Source of the DNA: Adineta ricciae
Taxonomy: Eukaryota; Rotifera; Eurotatoria; Adinetida; Adinetidae
Direction of reading: 5' to 3'
DNA length: 64,000 nt
Assembly: GCA_905250025.1 (NCBI GenBank)
Contig: CAJNOJ010000306.1
Location: 52,463 to 116,462, forward strand
Positions 25,201 to 36,736 of this stretch are shown piece after piece. A program made the position numbers and the translations under genes. The number at the start of each line of letters is the position of its first letter. The first letter of the stretch is position 1. A model generated the notes under the pieces. The model had not been told where the DNA came from. It ran no database searches and was given only the letters and a program-made list of their open reading frames with translations.

Positions 25201-25471
25201 ATCATCAATCGTAAATCGACATCGAAATGCTTTCTCTGCAAGAAGAAAACCGGATTGGCGACAACATACCAATGCCGGTAGGAAATCGATCGTTCTCCAT
25301 CACAATAATCTGTCAATTGATTCGTTCGATTTTAGATGCGGAAGTTCATTTTGCAGCGAACATCGATATCCGGAAGCTCATGCTTGTGCATTCGACTATA
25401 AAGCGGAAGGCAAACGTTTGATTGAACGAAATAATCCATTGGTTACCGTTCCGAAGCTACCGAAGATCTAA
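22243..25471 (+). CDS. ZFAND4: AN1-type zinc finger and ubiquitin-like domain protein (ZFAND4)
   Basis: Seven exons: 22243-22964, 23024-23165, 23379-24762, 24811-24952, 25011-25056, 25108-25277, 25336-25471. Residues about 20-90 form a ubiquitin-like domain (NVETLAGTSFELFVSPYEQI ... NIEAGTTIKLVLAMRGG). The vertebrate-like block GPVNTKRVPIEDN, VTFLVLRDGDQFNFF and DRGDGTLSPLS follows. The middle is disordered, with 12 consecutive Asp, 15 consecutive His (mixed CAC/CAT codons) and Thr/Ser-rich stretches. The C-terminal AN1 zinc finger is complete: CFLCKK ... YQC-RCGSSFCSEHRYPEAHAC. A single N at 22741 sits between two identical 221-nt stretches; 221+1 nt keeps frame and creates a false internal repeat. 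The true protein lacks one copy. Likely ubiquitin/proteostasis-linked; exact role unknown. Confidence 0.93.
22520..22740. repeat. 221-nt ZFAND4 duplicate, left copy (assembly join)
   Basis: Appears identical to 22742-22962, with the single N (22741) between them. It encodes the block from RGGPVNTK to LSTSM. It has the same length as the RPS23 duplicate, which points to a fixed overlap in contig joining rather than a biological tandem duplication. Confidence 0.88.
22742..22962. repeat. 221-nt ZFAND4 duplicate, right copy
   Basis: Right copy of the N-flanking repeat. It continues into the authentic splice donor at 22965 (GAG|gtaact). Confidence 0.88.
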
Positions 25472-27791
25472 TTGCGTTTATTTTCGTTCTGTTTGTCCTG
25501 ATTTACTGATACATCATACACTTATCCCTCCGTTTCCTTTTGCATATCTGTGCAACATGAATTTGTTTTCGTTTTTCGATAATTAACCGTTTATGTGTGC
25601 GTGTGCGTCTACCCTTTTCTTTCTTTCCATTAAGCTTGAGCTTGTGCTTCATTTTGCTTCTTTTGTATCTATATTGAATTGAAACATATACATATTCTTT
25701 TGCATAAGCAAAGAATCGTGCGAATGACTCGCGAGAACAGTAGACAACAATAACAAAACCCCTAAGCCTCCTCGTGCTGAACAGTCTCGCTCGAGGATGA
25801 GACATACTTGAAAGATATTTTCGTATAAAAACTTCTGTAAGATCATCTTCTTTCTCGAAAACAAAAATGCATTTATGGTTCTGTTTTCCTTTTGCTTCCT
25901 TCCGGTTTCTATTTCTAGCAACGCGTTCTTCGTCTCTCTCTCTCTCTTGTTTATGTTTTCTTCATCTTCTCTTCTGCTTGCTAGTGATATTGACCGAACC
26001 AAATATTCACTCATTTATATTATATGCGAGCAAAATATATTCTGTATAATATTCACGTAGATGTGTCTACGACTGAACGCCGACAATTGACGATGATGAT
26101 AATGATGGTGGTGAAAAACAAAATATTGAATAAAGAACTTGTGTTTGCTTTTTTTTTTATAATGAACTCATCAATCGGAGTGCTTTTTCACCTCTAGATT
26201 GCCTCACGTCTCCTTCTAGATTGCGATGATGGTCTAAGAACTGTGCAAAGTCTTCGATCGAGAGGTAGTTCGATGTTGTAATCCAAGGTCTATTGTTGAT
26301 TAGGATATGAAACTTTCATAGAGATTCTCAGGAGAAATCAAAGGCACTGATGCATGTCCTTCGTTTTGTTGTTGTCTTGTGATTATATAAAAAGAAAACG
26401 TCTAATATGTGTTGAACGTATATCATTAGATGAACACAGGTCGCTAGAAAAACAAATGCCGTAAGTATTCAACTACTTAATCCTCTTTATATGGCTTTTG
26501 TAAATGTCACGACGGTACGAAAATTAGATTGTGTTTCATCCCGTTGATTAATCATTTTTGTCGTCCATATGTAATTTTATTGAGAAGCAAAATTTTATTT
26601 TCAAGCAAATCAATCTTGACACGGCGGATGTGAACGAAACGAGTGTTGTAGGCGCATGCAGTTGATGTCTTTCATTGTGTCGACACTCGGATATTTGTTT
26701 CTATCGAATAGACGAACGTGTTAATTTCATTTACTTAGTTCATCAAAAACTGTGATCAATATGAGCAAAAGTCAAGAAAAGAACTTTTGAACTCTGCCCG
26801 TTTGTCATCATTCAGCAACTAAATTTCCTTATTCGTCATTATTTATTGATTGCATAAAGTGACGAAGCGATTTTTCTGTTTAATGTATAAGTTATTTCGT
26901 CATATCAGATGAAATTGTTTCCACAAAAGTGAACAGAACACGTTTAGTCTGCTTGAAATTAATCAGATTTTGTTCTGCACGAGAGTCTTTTCTACGCTAA
27001 TAAATTGAAGGCAAATTGACGTGAGAAGAATGAAAAAGAAAACTAAGGAGGTTAAAAAAGAAAATGTCGCCCGGAAATGAAAATGCAGTAAACGACTTGT
27101 TATAATAAAAAAAAGTGTTATTTATTTTGCATTCGAGCTTTTCTATCATCTATCAATTATTACAATTCAAGACAAGCATCTAGTCAGCAATTAGAAAGAA
27201 AAGTTTTATTCATCATGAAAATAGAATAATGGAATTCGATATCAGTACTTGTAATGATTGGTCGTCTCTCGTCATTTTCAAGTTGTCCTCTTCAATAGCA
27301 TCGAGTCCTGACGACTTCTTATTAATTAGATATATGTTATATTTATGATCTATGTCGGTGGGCCTCGTCTTCGAAAACAATTGCAGTTTTTTTGCTTTCA
27401 GAGACCGGCTGTTCTGCAAAGAATTGATGCTTATTAAAAGAAAGCAACGTTACATTGATTTTCTCTCTCTTTCTTTTTTCTTTCTGTTTCCTTCGTCTTC
27501 CTCTTCTCTCGGATATGTTGCCTTGTTTCTCATCTTTGGAACGTTTTTTTCTCTTTTTCTAGGCATGTTCATGAATAGTGACACAAGTTTTTCCTCTTTT
27601 CTTCTACCAGAACTTTTTTTTATCCTTTCTCACCAAAACAACAACAACATGAAGATCAGTCAGACCAGCGTAATCTAGTGGCGTTTTTTTCTCTCTATTA
27701 ATGAAATTCGATTGATTCTCGTGGGTCGACAGGAGATTAGATGAAAAAGACATTTACGCATTTTAATCGTCAAGCCGATTTTCTAGATAAA
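25472..27791. other. Intergenic, 3' UTR of ZFAND4 and NSF upstream region
   Basis: A 2.3 kb stretch without a supportable gene. AATAAA at about 26129 could end a long ZFAND4 3' UTR. It contains (CT)n near 25934-25947 and pyrimidine-rich DNA at 27461-27620 upstream of NSF. Open frames on both strands lack domains. Confidence 0.45.
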
Positions 27792-30700
27792 ATGTCAGCT
27801 GCAGCCATGCAACTTGTAGCGACGAAATGTCCTACTGATGAACTGTCGTTTACGAATTGTGCAATTGTCAATGAGAAGGATGTTGACCCGCGACGTATCC
27901 GGTAAGTTTCTCAGCACTTTTGAAAAGAAAAGATCGTTGTTACTCGAGTGTAATAGACATATTGAATTATCATCGAACGTAGCAAATGGAAAATTCGTGT
28001 TTACAGTCGTGCCGTTTGGTGCGATGCCCCAAGGCAGAATTGGTTTCAATACTTTACAAGTAGGATATTTTAATCGTGCTTGATCTGATGTGGCACAGTT
28101 GGGTTTCGAATTTTAGCGACGATGGGCGGGAATTGAACTTGATCGAGCGTATCAAATTCGTCCGTATACATTCGATAAGAACGTTCAGTCGATTGCTACA
28201 CTTATTCTCGAAGTGGATTTCTTGAACAAGAAGAAGTAGGATAGATGATAAATGTCTCTTTGTCGATCTGTAGCGTTCGTTACTTTAGTACAACAACAGA
28301 TCCATACGATACCGATAAAATGGCTGTTGAATTTTTGCAACAGTATATTGATCATGCATTTTCTGTTGGTCAATGTGTATGTAATTCAAGAATGATATAT
28401 GAAAGAGCTTACAGAAGAAACGAATCTTTGTTTTAGCTACCATTTCAATTCATGGATAAGAAAACTTTGACGATCGCTGTTAAAGATATCGAAGGTAAGA
28501 CTGATTTTTGGTGCTTAAAGATTAGACGAACGAGATTTTTTTTTCTGTCTGTGAAACAGCTGTCGATTTATCTGCGGTTGCTCGTGGACAGAATACCAAA
28601 GCTCGAAAAATTCCACTCGGTGTTACATTAGCGAATTCGATGGTTGTTTTTGAACGAGCCGAAGGTTCATCTATCAATCTCGCTGGAAAATCCAAAGGGT
28701 AAGGCTGCATTTAGCTAGGCGAATGTTTGTTCTATTTGGCACATGAATAGAAAATCTCAATTTGTTTCAATCATCAATCCTGATTTTGATTTCAAAACTA
28801 TGGGAATCGGCGGTCTTGATGCAGAATTCAATGCTATTTTTCGTCGTGCATTTGCATCGCGAGTCTTTCCACCGGAAGTTGTATATCAACTCGGTAATTG
28901 TTTAGCAAGGAGTATAATAATTCCTATGATGCGTGTTGTATGTTGTTAGGTATGAAACATTGCCGTGGAATTTTATTGTATGGGCCACCAGGAACGGGAA
29001 AAACTTTGATGGCTCGGTATGCTCTAATTTTGGATAAGTTCAAAATGTAGAACGCTCTTTGTAGACAAATTGGCAAGATGTTGAATGCGCGGGAGCCGAA
29101 GATTGTCAATGGTCCACAAATTCTGGATAAATATGTTGGAGAGTCCGAAGCAAATATACGCAAATTATTTGCCGAAGCGGATGACGAAGAAAAAAGAGTA
29201 AGTAAAACGAATATGAGGCACGTTTTATTCATTCTATCATGATAATACTTCTTCAGCTTGGACCTAATAGTGGTTTACATATCATCATTTTCGATGAAAT
29301 CGATGCAATTTGCAAAGCTCGTGGTTCGGTGGTAAATAAAAAGCAGAATTTATTATTTAGTTTCTAAATTCAGATGATTTTGTTTGATCTAGGGCAGTAG
29401 CGCTGGTGTTCACGATACAGTTGTTAATCAGTTACTATCGAAAATCGATGGTGTTGATCAATTGAACAATATTCTCATTATTGGAATGACGAATCGTCGT
29501 GATATGATCGATGAGGCCCTTCTACGACCTGGTCGACTTGAAGTACAAATCGAAATCGGTCTACCCGATGAAAATGGTCGATTGCAGATCTTGAATATTC
29601 ATACGAATCGTTTACGTGAACACAATAAATTGAGTTCGGACGTTGATTTGAAGGAATTCGCTGAATTGACGAGAAACTTCAGCGGAGCAGAATTAGAAGG
29701 CTTAGTTCGAGCAGCAATGTCGTTCGCGATGAATAGACATATTAAAGTAAGAATCTTTTACGTCAAGTTTTGAAAGTAAGCTTTTCGAGTTTTCGTAGGC
29801 TGGGAAAAAGGTGGAAATCGATCCGGACGCAGCAGATAAATTAAGAGTGTGTCGAGCTGATTTTATGCACGCTTTTGAAAATGATGTTAAACCGGTAGGA
29901 AAATTGATTTGAATTCGAGATAAGATCTCTAATTATCATTCTCAAGGCATTTGGTGTCAGTAAAGAAGAATTCGATTCGTACATATCCAATGGTATTATC
30001 GTATGGGGACAACCAGTCACTGATGTTCTTGATGAAGGTCAATTACGTATTCGACAAACAGTTAAAAGTGAATTGACACCACTTGTTACGATATTAATCG
30101 AAGGTATGATGGATAAAACTGATGTACAATTTTCATTTTTATTCTGTTTTGCCTAGGCCCACCTAATAGTGGCAAAACTGCCTTGGCTGCTCATATTGCT
30201 CTTCTATCGAAATTTCCATATTTGAAGTTTTGTACTGCCCAAACAATGCTTGGTTTTTCAGAATTAGCCAAATGTCAACAACTAACAAAGATCTTTCAAG
30301 ATGCACATAAATCTAGTCTATCATGTATGAGCAAATATCTTCGTTTTACGCTAATATTTCATTCTGTTTTCATAGGCGTGGTTGTCGATGAATTGGAAAC
30401 TTTACTTGAATATGCTCCTGTTGGTCCACGTTATTCGAATAATGTTTTACAAACAATGAAACTATTGTTCAAACGTCCGCCACCAAAAGGTCGAAAATTA
30501 CTAGTCATTGCGACAACAACTTATCGTGATATTCTTGATCAACTCGGTTTATTAGCTTCGTTTTCTAAACAGATACACATTTCAAATATGAGCACAGGTC
30601 AACATATTCTTCATGTCCTAAACGAGATCGAACATTGTTTCAGTGACGAAGAAATGAGATATCTTGAAAAGAAGTTACACAACAAAAAGTACGACCCCGA

Positions 30701-30858
30701 TTTCAAAGGCAATCTCAGATAAATCTGATTTTTCTTGTAGGTTGTTCATTGGAATCAAATCATTACTTGATTTAATCGAAGTTGCACGGCAAGCAGATGA
30801 CAGCTCACGTGTTGCTCGTTTTCTTGGCCAGTTAGAAGACGTTGCTGGCATGGTTTAA
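27792..30858 (+). CDS. NSF: N-ethylmaleimide-sensitive factor (vesicle-fusing ATPase)
   Basis: AAA+ ATPase that, with SNAPs, disassembles SNARE complexes after membrane fusion. About fifteen exons with introns of 45-65 nt. The ATG at 27792 ([20 protein letters not shown]) best fits the usual start; an in-frame ATG at 27741 would add 17 residues. N domain: [41 protein letters not shown]1 domain: Walker A GPPGTGKT (28983-29006), Walker [28 protein letters not shown] and the arginine-finger region [18 protein letters not shown]2 domain: Walker A GPPNSGKT (30158-30181), Walker [33 protein letters not shown]. It ends [20 protein letters not shown] ... AGMV. All key motifs are intact. It is followed in the same direction by a V-ATPase gene. 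Confidence 0.96.
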
Positions 30859-31261
30859 ACAGAATTCATTCTCTCACTCTGTTCCGTTCTTCTTTCTCTT
30901 ATCTGTTACCTTTATCAGTGTCGTTTGTTTGTGCAATAAAAAAGACGCAAGTCTTCATTCTCTGCTTCTTCTCTTTAGTTACTAATGATGTGTTATTAGT
31001 TGGTCATAGAATTTTATCGTTCGCTTTCTTTTCTTTCTAGTCAATTTGCTCCATGTTTTGTATATGAAAATGAGCAAATGACAATTTCCATTCGTACGAT
31101 TTCTTTTTGTAAAACTTCATTCCGCATTGTCATTACCAGTGTTCTCATTTATGCAATTGATTCCATGTCTATTTTCCGTAGTGTATTTGTATGCAGTTTT
31201 GCCTGTGTAGATAGACGACCCTTTTTTTTCTACCCTATTGTGTTCTTTCTCTTTTAGATCA
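30859..31261. other. Gap between NSF and V-ATPase subunit e
   Basis: Contains the NSF poly(A) signal and then a pyrimidine-rich stretch ending CTCTTTTAG at 31249-31257, a good splice acceptor just before the V-ATPase ATG. The latter could be a trans-splice or 5' UTR acceptor. Confidence 0.4.
30935..30940 (+). terminator. Poly(A) signal of NSF
   Basis: AATAAA 77 bases after the NSF stop codon, in an otherwise T-rich 3' region. Confidence 0.5.
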
Positions 31262-31616
31262 ATGGAAAAATTTGAGATTACACTGATAATAGTAACTGTG
31301 TTCTGGGGCCTTATTGGAATTGTTCTACCCTTTCTGATTCCTAAGGGACCACATAAACGGTAAGAAATTTCTTAACGAATTCTTTCTCAATAATCTAACT
31401 CTTCATTCTAGACTTGTGCAAATCATGTTGGCATTAACATCAGCATGTTGTTGGATGTTGTAAGTGAAATATCGCTGTGATAACTAATTGACTTGATTTT
31501 GTTGTCATTGTAGTTGGTTATGTTTTTATCTTCATCAGTGGAAACCACTCTTCGGACCGCAAATGGAAAGTACTCATGCACGTATGCTACGCACTATTTG
31601 GGGACAAGAATTATAA
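31262..31616 (+). CDS. ATP6V0E: V-type proton ATPase subunit e
   Basis: Three exons: 31262-31359, 31412-31459, 31514-31616. The protein has about 82 residues, the normal size. Two membrane helices: EITLIIVTVFWGLIGIVLPF, then IPKGPHKR, LVQIMLALTSACCWMFW and LCFYLHQWKPLFGPQM. The 'FWGL.GI..P..PKGP' loop and 'L.PLFGPQ' end are the family signature. It is a small Vo-sector membrane subunit of the proton pump of endosomes, lysosomes and secretory vesicles. A strong CTTTTAG acceptor stands a few bases before the ATG. MGST3 lies 278 bp downstream on the same strand. Confidence 0.92.
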
Positions 31617-31677
31617 AGTGAATTTATCAATCCGACCGTCTATTTCTTCTACATTTGTATTTATTTTTTATCTGCCG

Positions 31678-31683
31678 AATAAA
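31678..31683 (+). terminator. Poly(A) signal of V-ATPase subunit e
   Basis: AATAAA 62 bases after the stop codon. Confidence 0.45.
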
Positions 31684-31893
31684 TACATGTTTTTCTATTC
31701 TTCTTATATAACGAATAATCTGATTGCCCTTCGCCCTCTTCTACGATTACTATTTTATTTATTCGTTCTCTCGCCATCTGGATATGCATAGACGATGGAT
31801 GAAGAACATGTTTTTTTTCTCTTGTACTCGTTCGTTGTCTCGTTAGCAAAAACGAACTGTTTATTTTTCTTCATGTCTGGTAAAATTTAAGAT

Positions 31894-32508
31894 ATGAATA
31901 CTAATTTTAGCGGACCGAAGCTTTTTACATTTGTTCTTTCTCGAGAACATGGTTTGGCTGCTGGAGTAGCTATATCATCATGGTTCGCCTTGCAATACAT
32001 GGGCATGGGTGTAATGAAAGCACGAAAACAGTAAGCCGTGCGGATTAAAGAGGCTGAGTAGTTAGTCATGTTGCTTTTTTCATTCAGATACAATGTCGAA
32101 TATCCAAAACTCTACGCCAGTGAGTCAGATCCGAATGGAAAGAAGTTCAATTGTACGTATATTGTTGTGTAGATGATCAATATTCGATTCTGCTTTCGTA
32201 GGTGTGCAACGCGGCCATCAAAATACCTTAGAAGTCTATCCTGAGTTTCTTCTCATGTTAGGCCTAGGTTCAATTCGATATCCACTTATATCGTCAATCG
32301 GTGGAGCCATTTGGTTACTTGGACGAATAGTCTTTTTTCAAGTATGGTCAATATTTGCTTTGTTGTCTGCTTTTTAAATGTCGCTTTGTTCCAGGGTTAT
32401 TCAACTGGTCAACCTGAGAAACGTCGTTATGGTTCATTTGGTTATTTAGGATTATTTACAATGATGGGGTGCGCTGTTAAAACAATTTATGATTTAGTTC
32501 GAACATAA
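31894..32508 (+). CDS. MGST3: Microsomal glutathione S-transferase 3
   Basis: MAPEG family, an integral membrane enzyme of ER or mitochondrial outer membrane with glutathione transferase/peroxidase activity on lipid electrophiles. Four exons with short introns. The start at 31894 gives MNTNFSGPKLFTFVLSREHG. Helix 1 is GLAAGVAISSWFALQYMGMG. The loop is YNVEYPKLYASESDPNGKKF. The MAPEG signature is CVQRGHQNTLEVYPEFLLML, with the catalytic/structural RGHQNTLE. Then ISSIGGAIWLLGRIVFFQ, GYSTGQPEKRRYGSFGYLGL and a last helix to FDLVRT-like LVRT. About 150 residues, normal size. Gene order and spacing with V-ATPase e suggest compact packing but not necessarily co-transcription. Confidence 0.95.
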
Positions 32509-32646
32509 ATAGACATATATGTGCAGGATTAAGAAAATCAAGCTCAGTCAAAACTAAAGAACATATCATGTCGTTTGAATCGACATATATCAAAATTTCG
32601 TATATTGGATTGAATGGGGTGTATGGATCTTTTTTTCTCTTTTTAG

Positions 32647-32652
32647 AATAAA
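32647..32652 (+). terminator. Poly(A) signal of MGST3
   Basis: AATAAA 139 bases after the stop codon. Confidence 0.4.
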
Positions 32653-32918
32653 ATCGTTGAACAAGATCAAATGAATACAATCTTGTTGATCTATTTGAAA
32701 GCGATGGATATGATACTACGAACGAGATAAATTTGTGAAATGCCGTTTATTGGAAAATGAGAGAACAGATAGAAGTGAAAGAAACAAATGTCAAAGAGTT
32801 TCCTCTTCAGCTGAAAGTCAAGGAACTGGAACATATGAAATATCTCCTACTTTTTTCTGTAATTTTCGACGAAGCTACTTTATTTATCAAACAGATCGAT
32901 CTAAGAACTACCGGTACA

Positions 32919-33180
32919 CTTCTTTTCTTACTTCTCCAATCTGGCTAACAACACTGATCCGAAAATCAAAGCAATCATTGACGAAGCTCGTCTTGCACTT
33001 GCGTCACTCTCACCCCTATTTAAGTGTTGTTCATAACTATTCACCGAGTGTGGTAGTGCTTTCTGTCATGTACAATCATTTGACATCGAATAGTTGGATG
33101 AGTGAACAAGTGAAGAAGATTGTTGTCGGAAAGAAAGATGGTGATCAGTATGTCGTAAGTGATTTTGGATGTGTATAGAT
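32919..33180 (+). pseudogene. Truncated cyclin-like gene copy (third copy)
   Basis: Closely similar to part of the two cyclin-like genes at 37373-38320 and 39341-40234. It starts abruptly inside exon 2 (the stretch encoding FFSYFSNLANNTDPKIKA), loses the end of exon 2 and nearly all of intron 2 in one deletion, and resumes in exon 3 (HNYSPSVVVLSVMYNHLTSN). It keeps the exon 3 donor (GTAAGTG at about 33153) and some intron 3, but no exon 4. Exon 1 is absent. The loss of intron 2 is not exact: intron bases TATTTA remain, so this is a DNA-level fragment rather than a processed retrocopy. Confidence 0.8.
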
Positions 33181-33836
33181 ATATTATTTTTTTGAATGAA
33201 TACAATAAAATGATCTTGTAGATGAGAGAATAAGTCGCTCAATAGATGTCATCATGACACACATGATTGCAATTATTGTTTGTTTAGTATGTATGCAGAA
33301 CTAAGATTGAATTGGTTTACATATAATGGAAATATTATTCATACGACTACTAAGTCATTAATAAGACTATAAGTTGCGTGTCTTACTCATTCGAGTGCAT
33401 CGATTCAGATGAGTAAAAATTAAACGAAAGAAGAAAAATTGACGCTGCATGGCATTGAATAGGTTGGTAGACATTATTCATTACGTTTTTGTATTGACAC
33501 AGCATTAAACGAAGGAAGCGACACTCATCATTCTTTTACAATCTCAAAATAATAATAAGTTCTCTCAGTGAATAGAACGAAAAGGAAAAACGTAATTCCC
33601 AGTTAGATGTAAGAAAGAAAAGGTGGACTATAAAAGTTTTATTAATGTACTTCAACGCACGCGACTTTTTGATTAAAGTATAGAAAGAAAAAAGTCGGAA
33701 GAGTAATTTCTTCTTCTGTTCTACACAATAAGGTATACAACGGTTTATTCCAACTTTGTCTCTATATAAGCTTGGACGACTGTAACAGTTGTAGCTTCTG
33801 AAGTAAGATATTCAATACCAGTATACAATTAATACT
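33181..33836. other. Intergenic, no gene seen
   Basis: AT-rich 0.65 kb between the truncated cyclin-like copy and the vWA gene. A short AATAAAA at 33206 could be a fossil poly(A) signal. Nothing else recognised. Confidence 0.4.
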
Positions 33837-35205
33837 ATGAATAGGTCCGTACCATATTATAAGAATCAACAGAGGAATAGTTCCTCTTATACTTATCCGC
33901 AGCTGAACCATCACCAACATTATGTATCTGATGACGAACGTCTGGCCGGTTTCGAGAAGTTTATTCGTCGTTACGAAAGTTAGTTTCATCTTTACGAAAA
34001 TATGCCTTGAAATAATGTATAACTAAATGAATTCTAGTTAATGCTACTTTTGCTTCGAAATTACGTGGTTTAGATGGATATGAAATTGTTGTAATTTGTG
34101 ATGACTCCGGATCAATGAATACTGAACTCAGTGTGTATTCTGAGTCGTTTCATTTTAAGATAATGACTGAATTTGCTATCATTTTAGGTGATGTCTCTGG
34201 CCCCTACGGTCAAGCTCCAACACGCTGTAAGGATTCGATAAATTATTCAATGCAATGAGTCATGTTTCCATTTCACAAACAGGGGATGAATTGAAACACA
34301 CTGTATCGATTGTCGTCGATCTTGCTAGTGTACTTGATCCTGATGGTGTTGACATTTATTTTCTTAATCGTGCACCCATATTCAACGTTCGTAGTTCACA
34401 AGAACTGATTCCGTCATTTTCTATTCCACCTGAAGGTATGACTGCGTCATGTGAAATTTCGAAGTAACTTTTTGCGAGAAAATGTTCAGGTCCAACGCCG
34501 ATTGTCTCAGTTCTACGACAAGTCCTTCGCGACAAGGAAAAACAGATTGCTGAAAGAAAGTTGTTAGTTCTTCTCGCAACTGACGGAGTTCCGACAGACA
34601 AGCAGGGTCATGCAAATATTGATGAACTAAGACGAGTTCTCAAATACGAACGCTCTTCAACCGAACGAATTCCAGTGACAATTATTGCTTGCACAGGTAA
34701 ATATTTTATCTCACGGTAGCAATACGCAAGTATCACATTGATGGAATCGTCGTTTTTTTTGCGCAATAGATGATGATGAATGTATGTCATACTTGAACGA
34801 CTGGGATGTAACTATTCCAAATCTGGATGTAGTCGATGATTATAAGAGTGAAAAGAAGCAGATTTTAGCTTGCCAGAAGCAATCTTTTCCATTTAGTTTC
34901 GGCGACGTAAGTGACTGTAAATGAAACATATCCAATCATATTGTATTATTTAAGTATGTGGTAAAGATTATGATGGGTGGTGTGGATGAATGGTTCGATC
35001 AATTGGATGAGAAGAGGGTGTCATTGGATAATTATGGACGGTACGGACTCAATACACCAACGCAAGGGAGAGGCTCAAGTCAATACGCATCAACGAGTGA
35101 GTATTAATCTCAGATGTTGGTAATCTCAATCTTTTGTTTGTTTCAATAGAGTCACCCTATACGTCACAACCAGTAACATCAAAACAGAACCCTAATTTCT
35201 ATTGA
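33837..35205 (+). CDS. von Willebrand factor A (vWA) domain protein
   Basis: About eight exons with introns of 45-65 nt. Start at 33837 (MNRSVPYYKNQQRNSSSYTY), a Gln/Asn/Tyr-rich N-terminus, then FEKFIRRYE and the vWA domain. The MIDAS motif DDSGSM is in GYEIVVICDDSGSMNTELS. R-W-DELKHTVSIVVDLASV follows, with the W codon split by an intron. Next come DPDGVDIYFLNRAP, GPTPIVSVLRQVLRDK, LLVLLATDGVPTDKQG (with the MIDAS TDG) and RIPVTIIACT-DDDECM. It ends PYTSQPVTSKQNPNFY. There is no signal peptide or membrane segment, so it is likely intracellular. 'DGVD.YFLNR' vWA proteins are a distinct group that I associate with fungi, protists and a few invertebrates. Function is unknown. Confidence 0.82.
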
Positions 35206-36736
35206 TCTGCCTATTTTTTGTACATTTCTGAAATTCATATCATTCAATGTTTAAAGTAAACCTATCCCTATCGCAAGTGCTCTTCATCTTCAAAGGGTTA
35301 CTTCGTTTACATTCATACCGACACGGCATCATGACATCATCTAACTTCTATATGACTGTTGTTGGAAAGTGTTAATTCTTTCAAGTACAGTCGCTTCCTA
35401 TTTTCTTCTCAATTATTGATCTAATATATTACAGTCATAATACCATATCTAACCAGTTCCTGAAGCTTTGAAATCGAACCCATCCGTCGATTTACTCGAC
35501 TAAATATCGTAGAATAGACAATTCAGGGTGCACATATGATCCTTGTTTATTCACGCTTATGAGACTATAAACAAATTGATTTGTAAAGGATTGGCAATGT
35601 TGTTCATGCAGCAAGTGGATCATCAACACAACAGCTATCAATAAACACCATGTTGTCATCCACCCATCCACAAACAAATCTAATCGATTATCAACTTGGT
35701 AAACACATATACACAAGTGATTTGAATTCATGCAAATGTGTGATGAGACTAATCAACCGAAGGCGACGACGACGACGATGATGATGAGTTTGCGTCCTAG
35801 ATTCCTCGTATAGCGAGCTCATCAATTTGATGTGTGAACGAGACGTCTTCATTGCGATATTTTTTCATAAAATTTCTCAATATTGAAGTAGAAGCATACA
35901 CTTGTATGGCTCATTAGTATTGTATTGAACGAAAACAGATAAGTTGTTTTGCATTGATAAACAGTTAAACTGTCTAGAGACGCACAAGGAGGTCTAAACC
36001 ACAGGAATGCTCAATAAGGCATGATGAGAACAGGTCTACTTAGTATGAGACTGGTGATAAACATATGTAGATGTTAATCTCTCATGGGTCATCGATCGAA
36101 ACATACAATTTCAATTAAATGGTGCGATATGGAAAAGTGATTTTTTTCCTCTTCCTTTCCTTCGTTTCCCCTAGATGATATCGTTTCATAATTAGGTGAT
36201 TATTATCCCTCGCTCAGTGACGATTAGGTATCCATACGCAGCAGTCATTATTCCAATAGATTGATTTCACTGACTACTTTAACGGACCGAGTATCACTTC
36301 ACACCTGAGAATAGATATGAATTCTAACTTGTTATTAACTGAAAATTTATCGAAACAGTGAGGACATTGATTGCTTCCCGTAGATAAAAATTATTATCAG
36401 CAATATTGTGATGTAGTCGAAATTGGTTTCATTATTGTCAAATTCGAATATGCCCAGCAGATGCTATCTGGCTATCTTGAATTTATCATCCCCATTAGAA
36501 TGAATATGTATCTTATAGAAACATCGATGACATCACCATGTTATTAATTTTTGTCCTAACATTGAAATGTTTTGCATTCTCTCGTCATTAAACTGTCATT
36601 ACAATGAAGTCACATCTCATTTCCGAGTTGTCCTATGTGTGAAAATATCTTCATTCTATCGTACGTACATCGCATCATTACCGTGACATCATAATAATTT
36701 TCACTCAGCTGCCAGTAGAAACCCTCTTCTCGTGTC
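35206..36736. other. Intergenic with an inverted repeat fragment
   Basis: No gene seen in 1.5 kb. It contains the minus-oriented partner (35575-35760) of a segment inside the cyclin-like inverted repeat, and a short (GAC/GAT)n run at 35760-35786. Minus-strand frames here belong to that repeat and have no domain. Confidence 0.5.
35575..35760 (-). repeat. Dispersed ~185-bp repeat, copy 1
   Basis: The reverse complement matches 38757-38940 closely (shared stretches such as TTTGTGGATGGGTGGATGAC). The second copy lies in the spacer of the large inverted repeat, so rearrangement extended beyond the two arms. Confidence 0.8.

Noticed and set aside
35440-35520. Possible tRNA B-box-like GGGTTCGATTT on the minus strand
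   Set aside because: No A box, no cloverleaf and no acceptor stem pairing could be found by eye.
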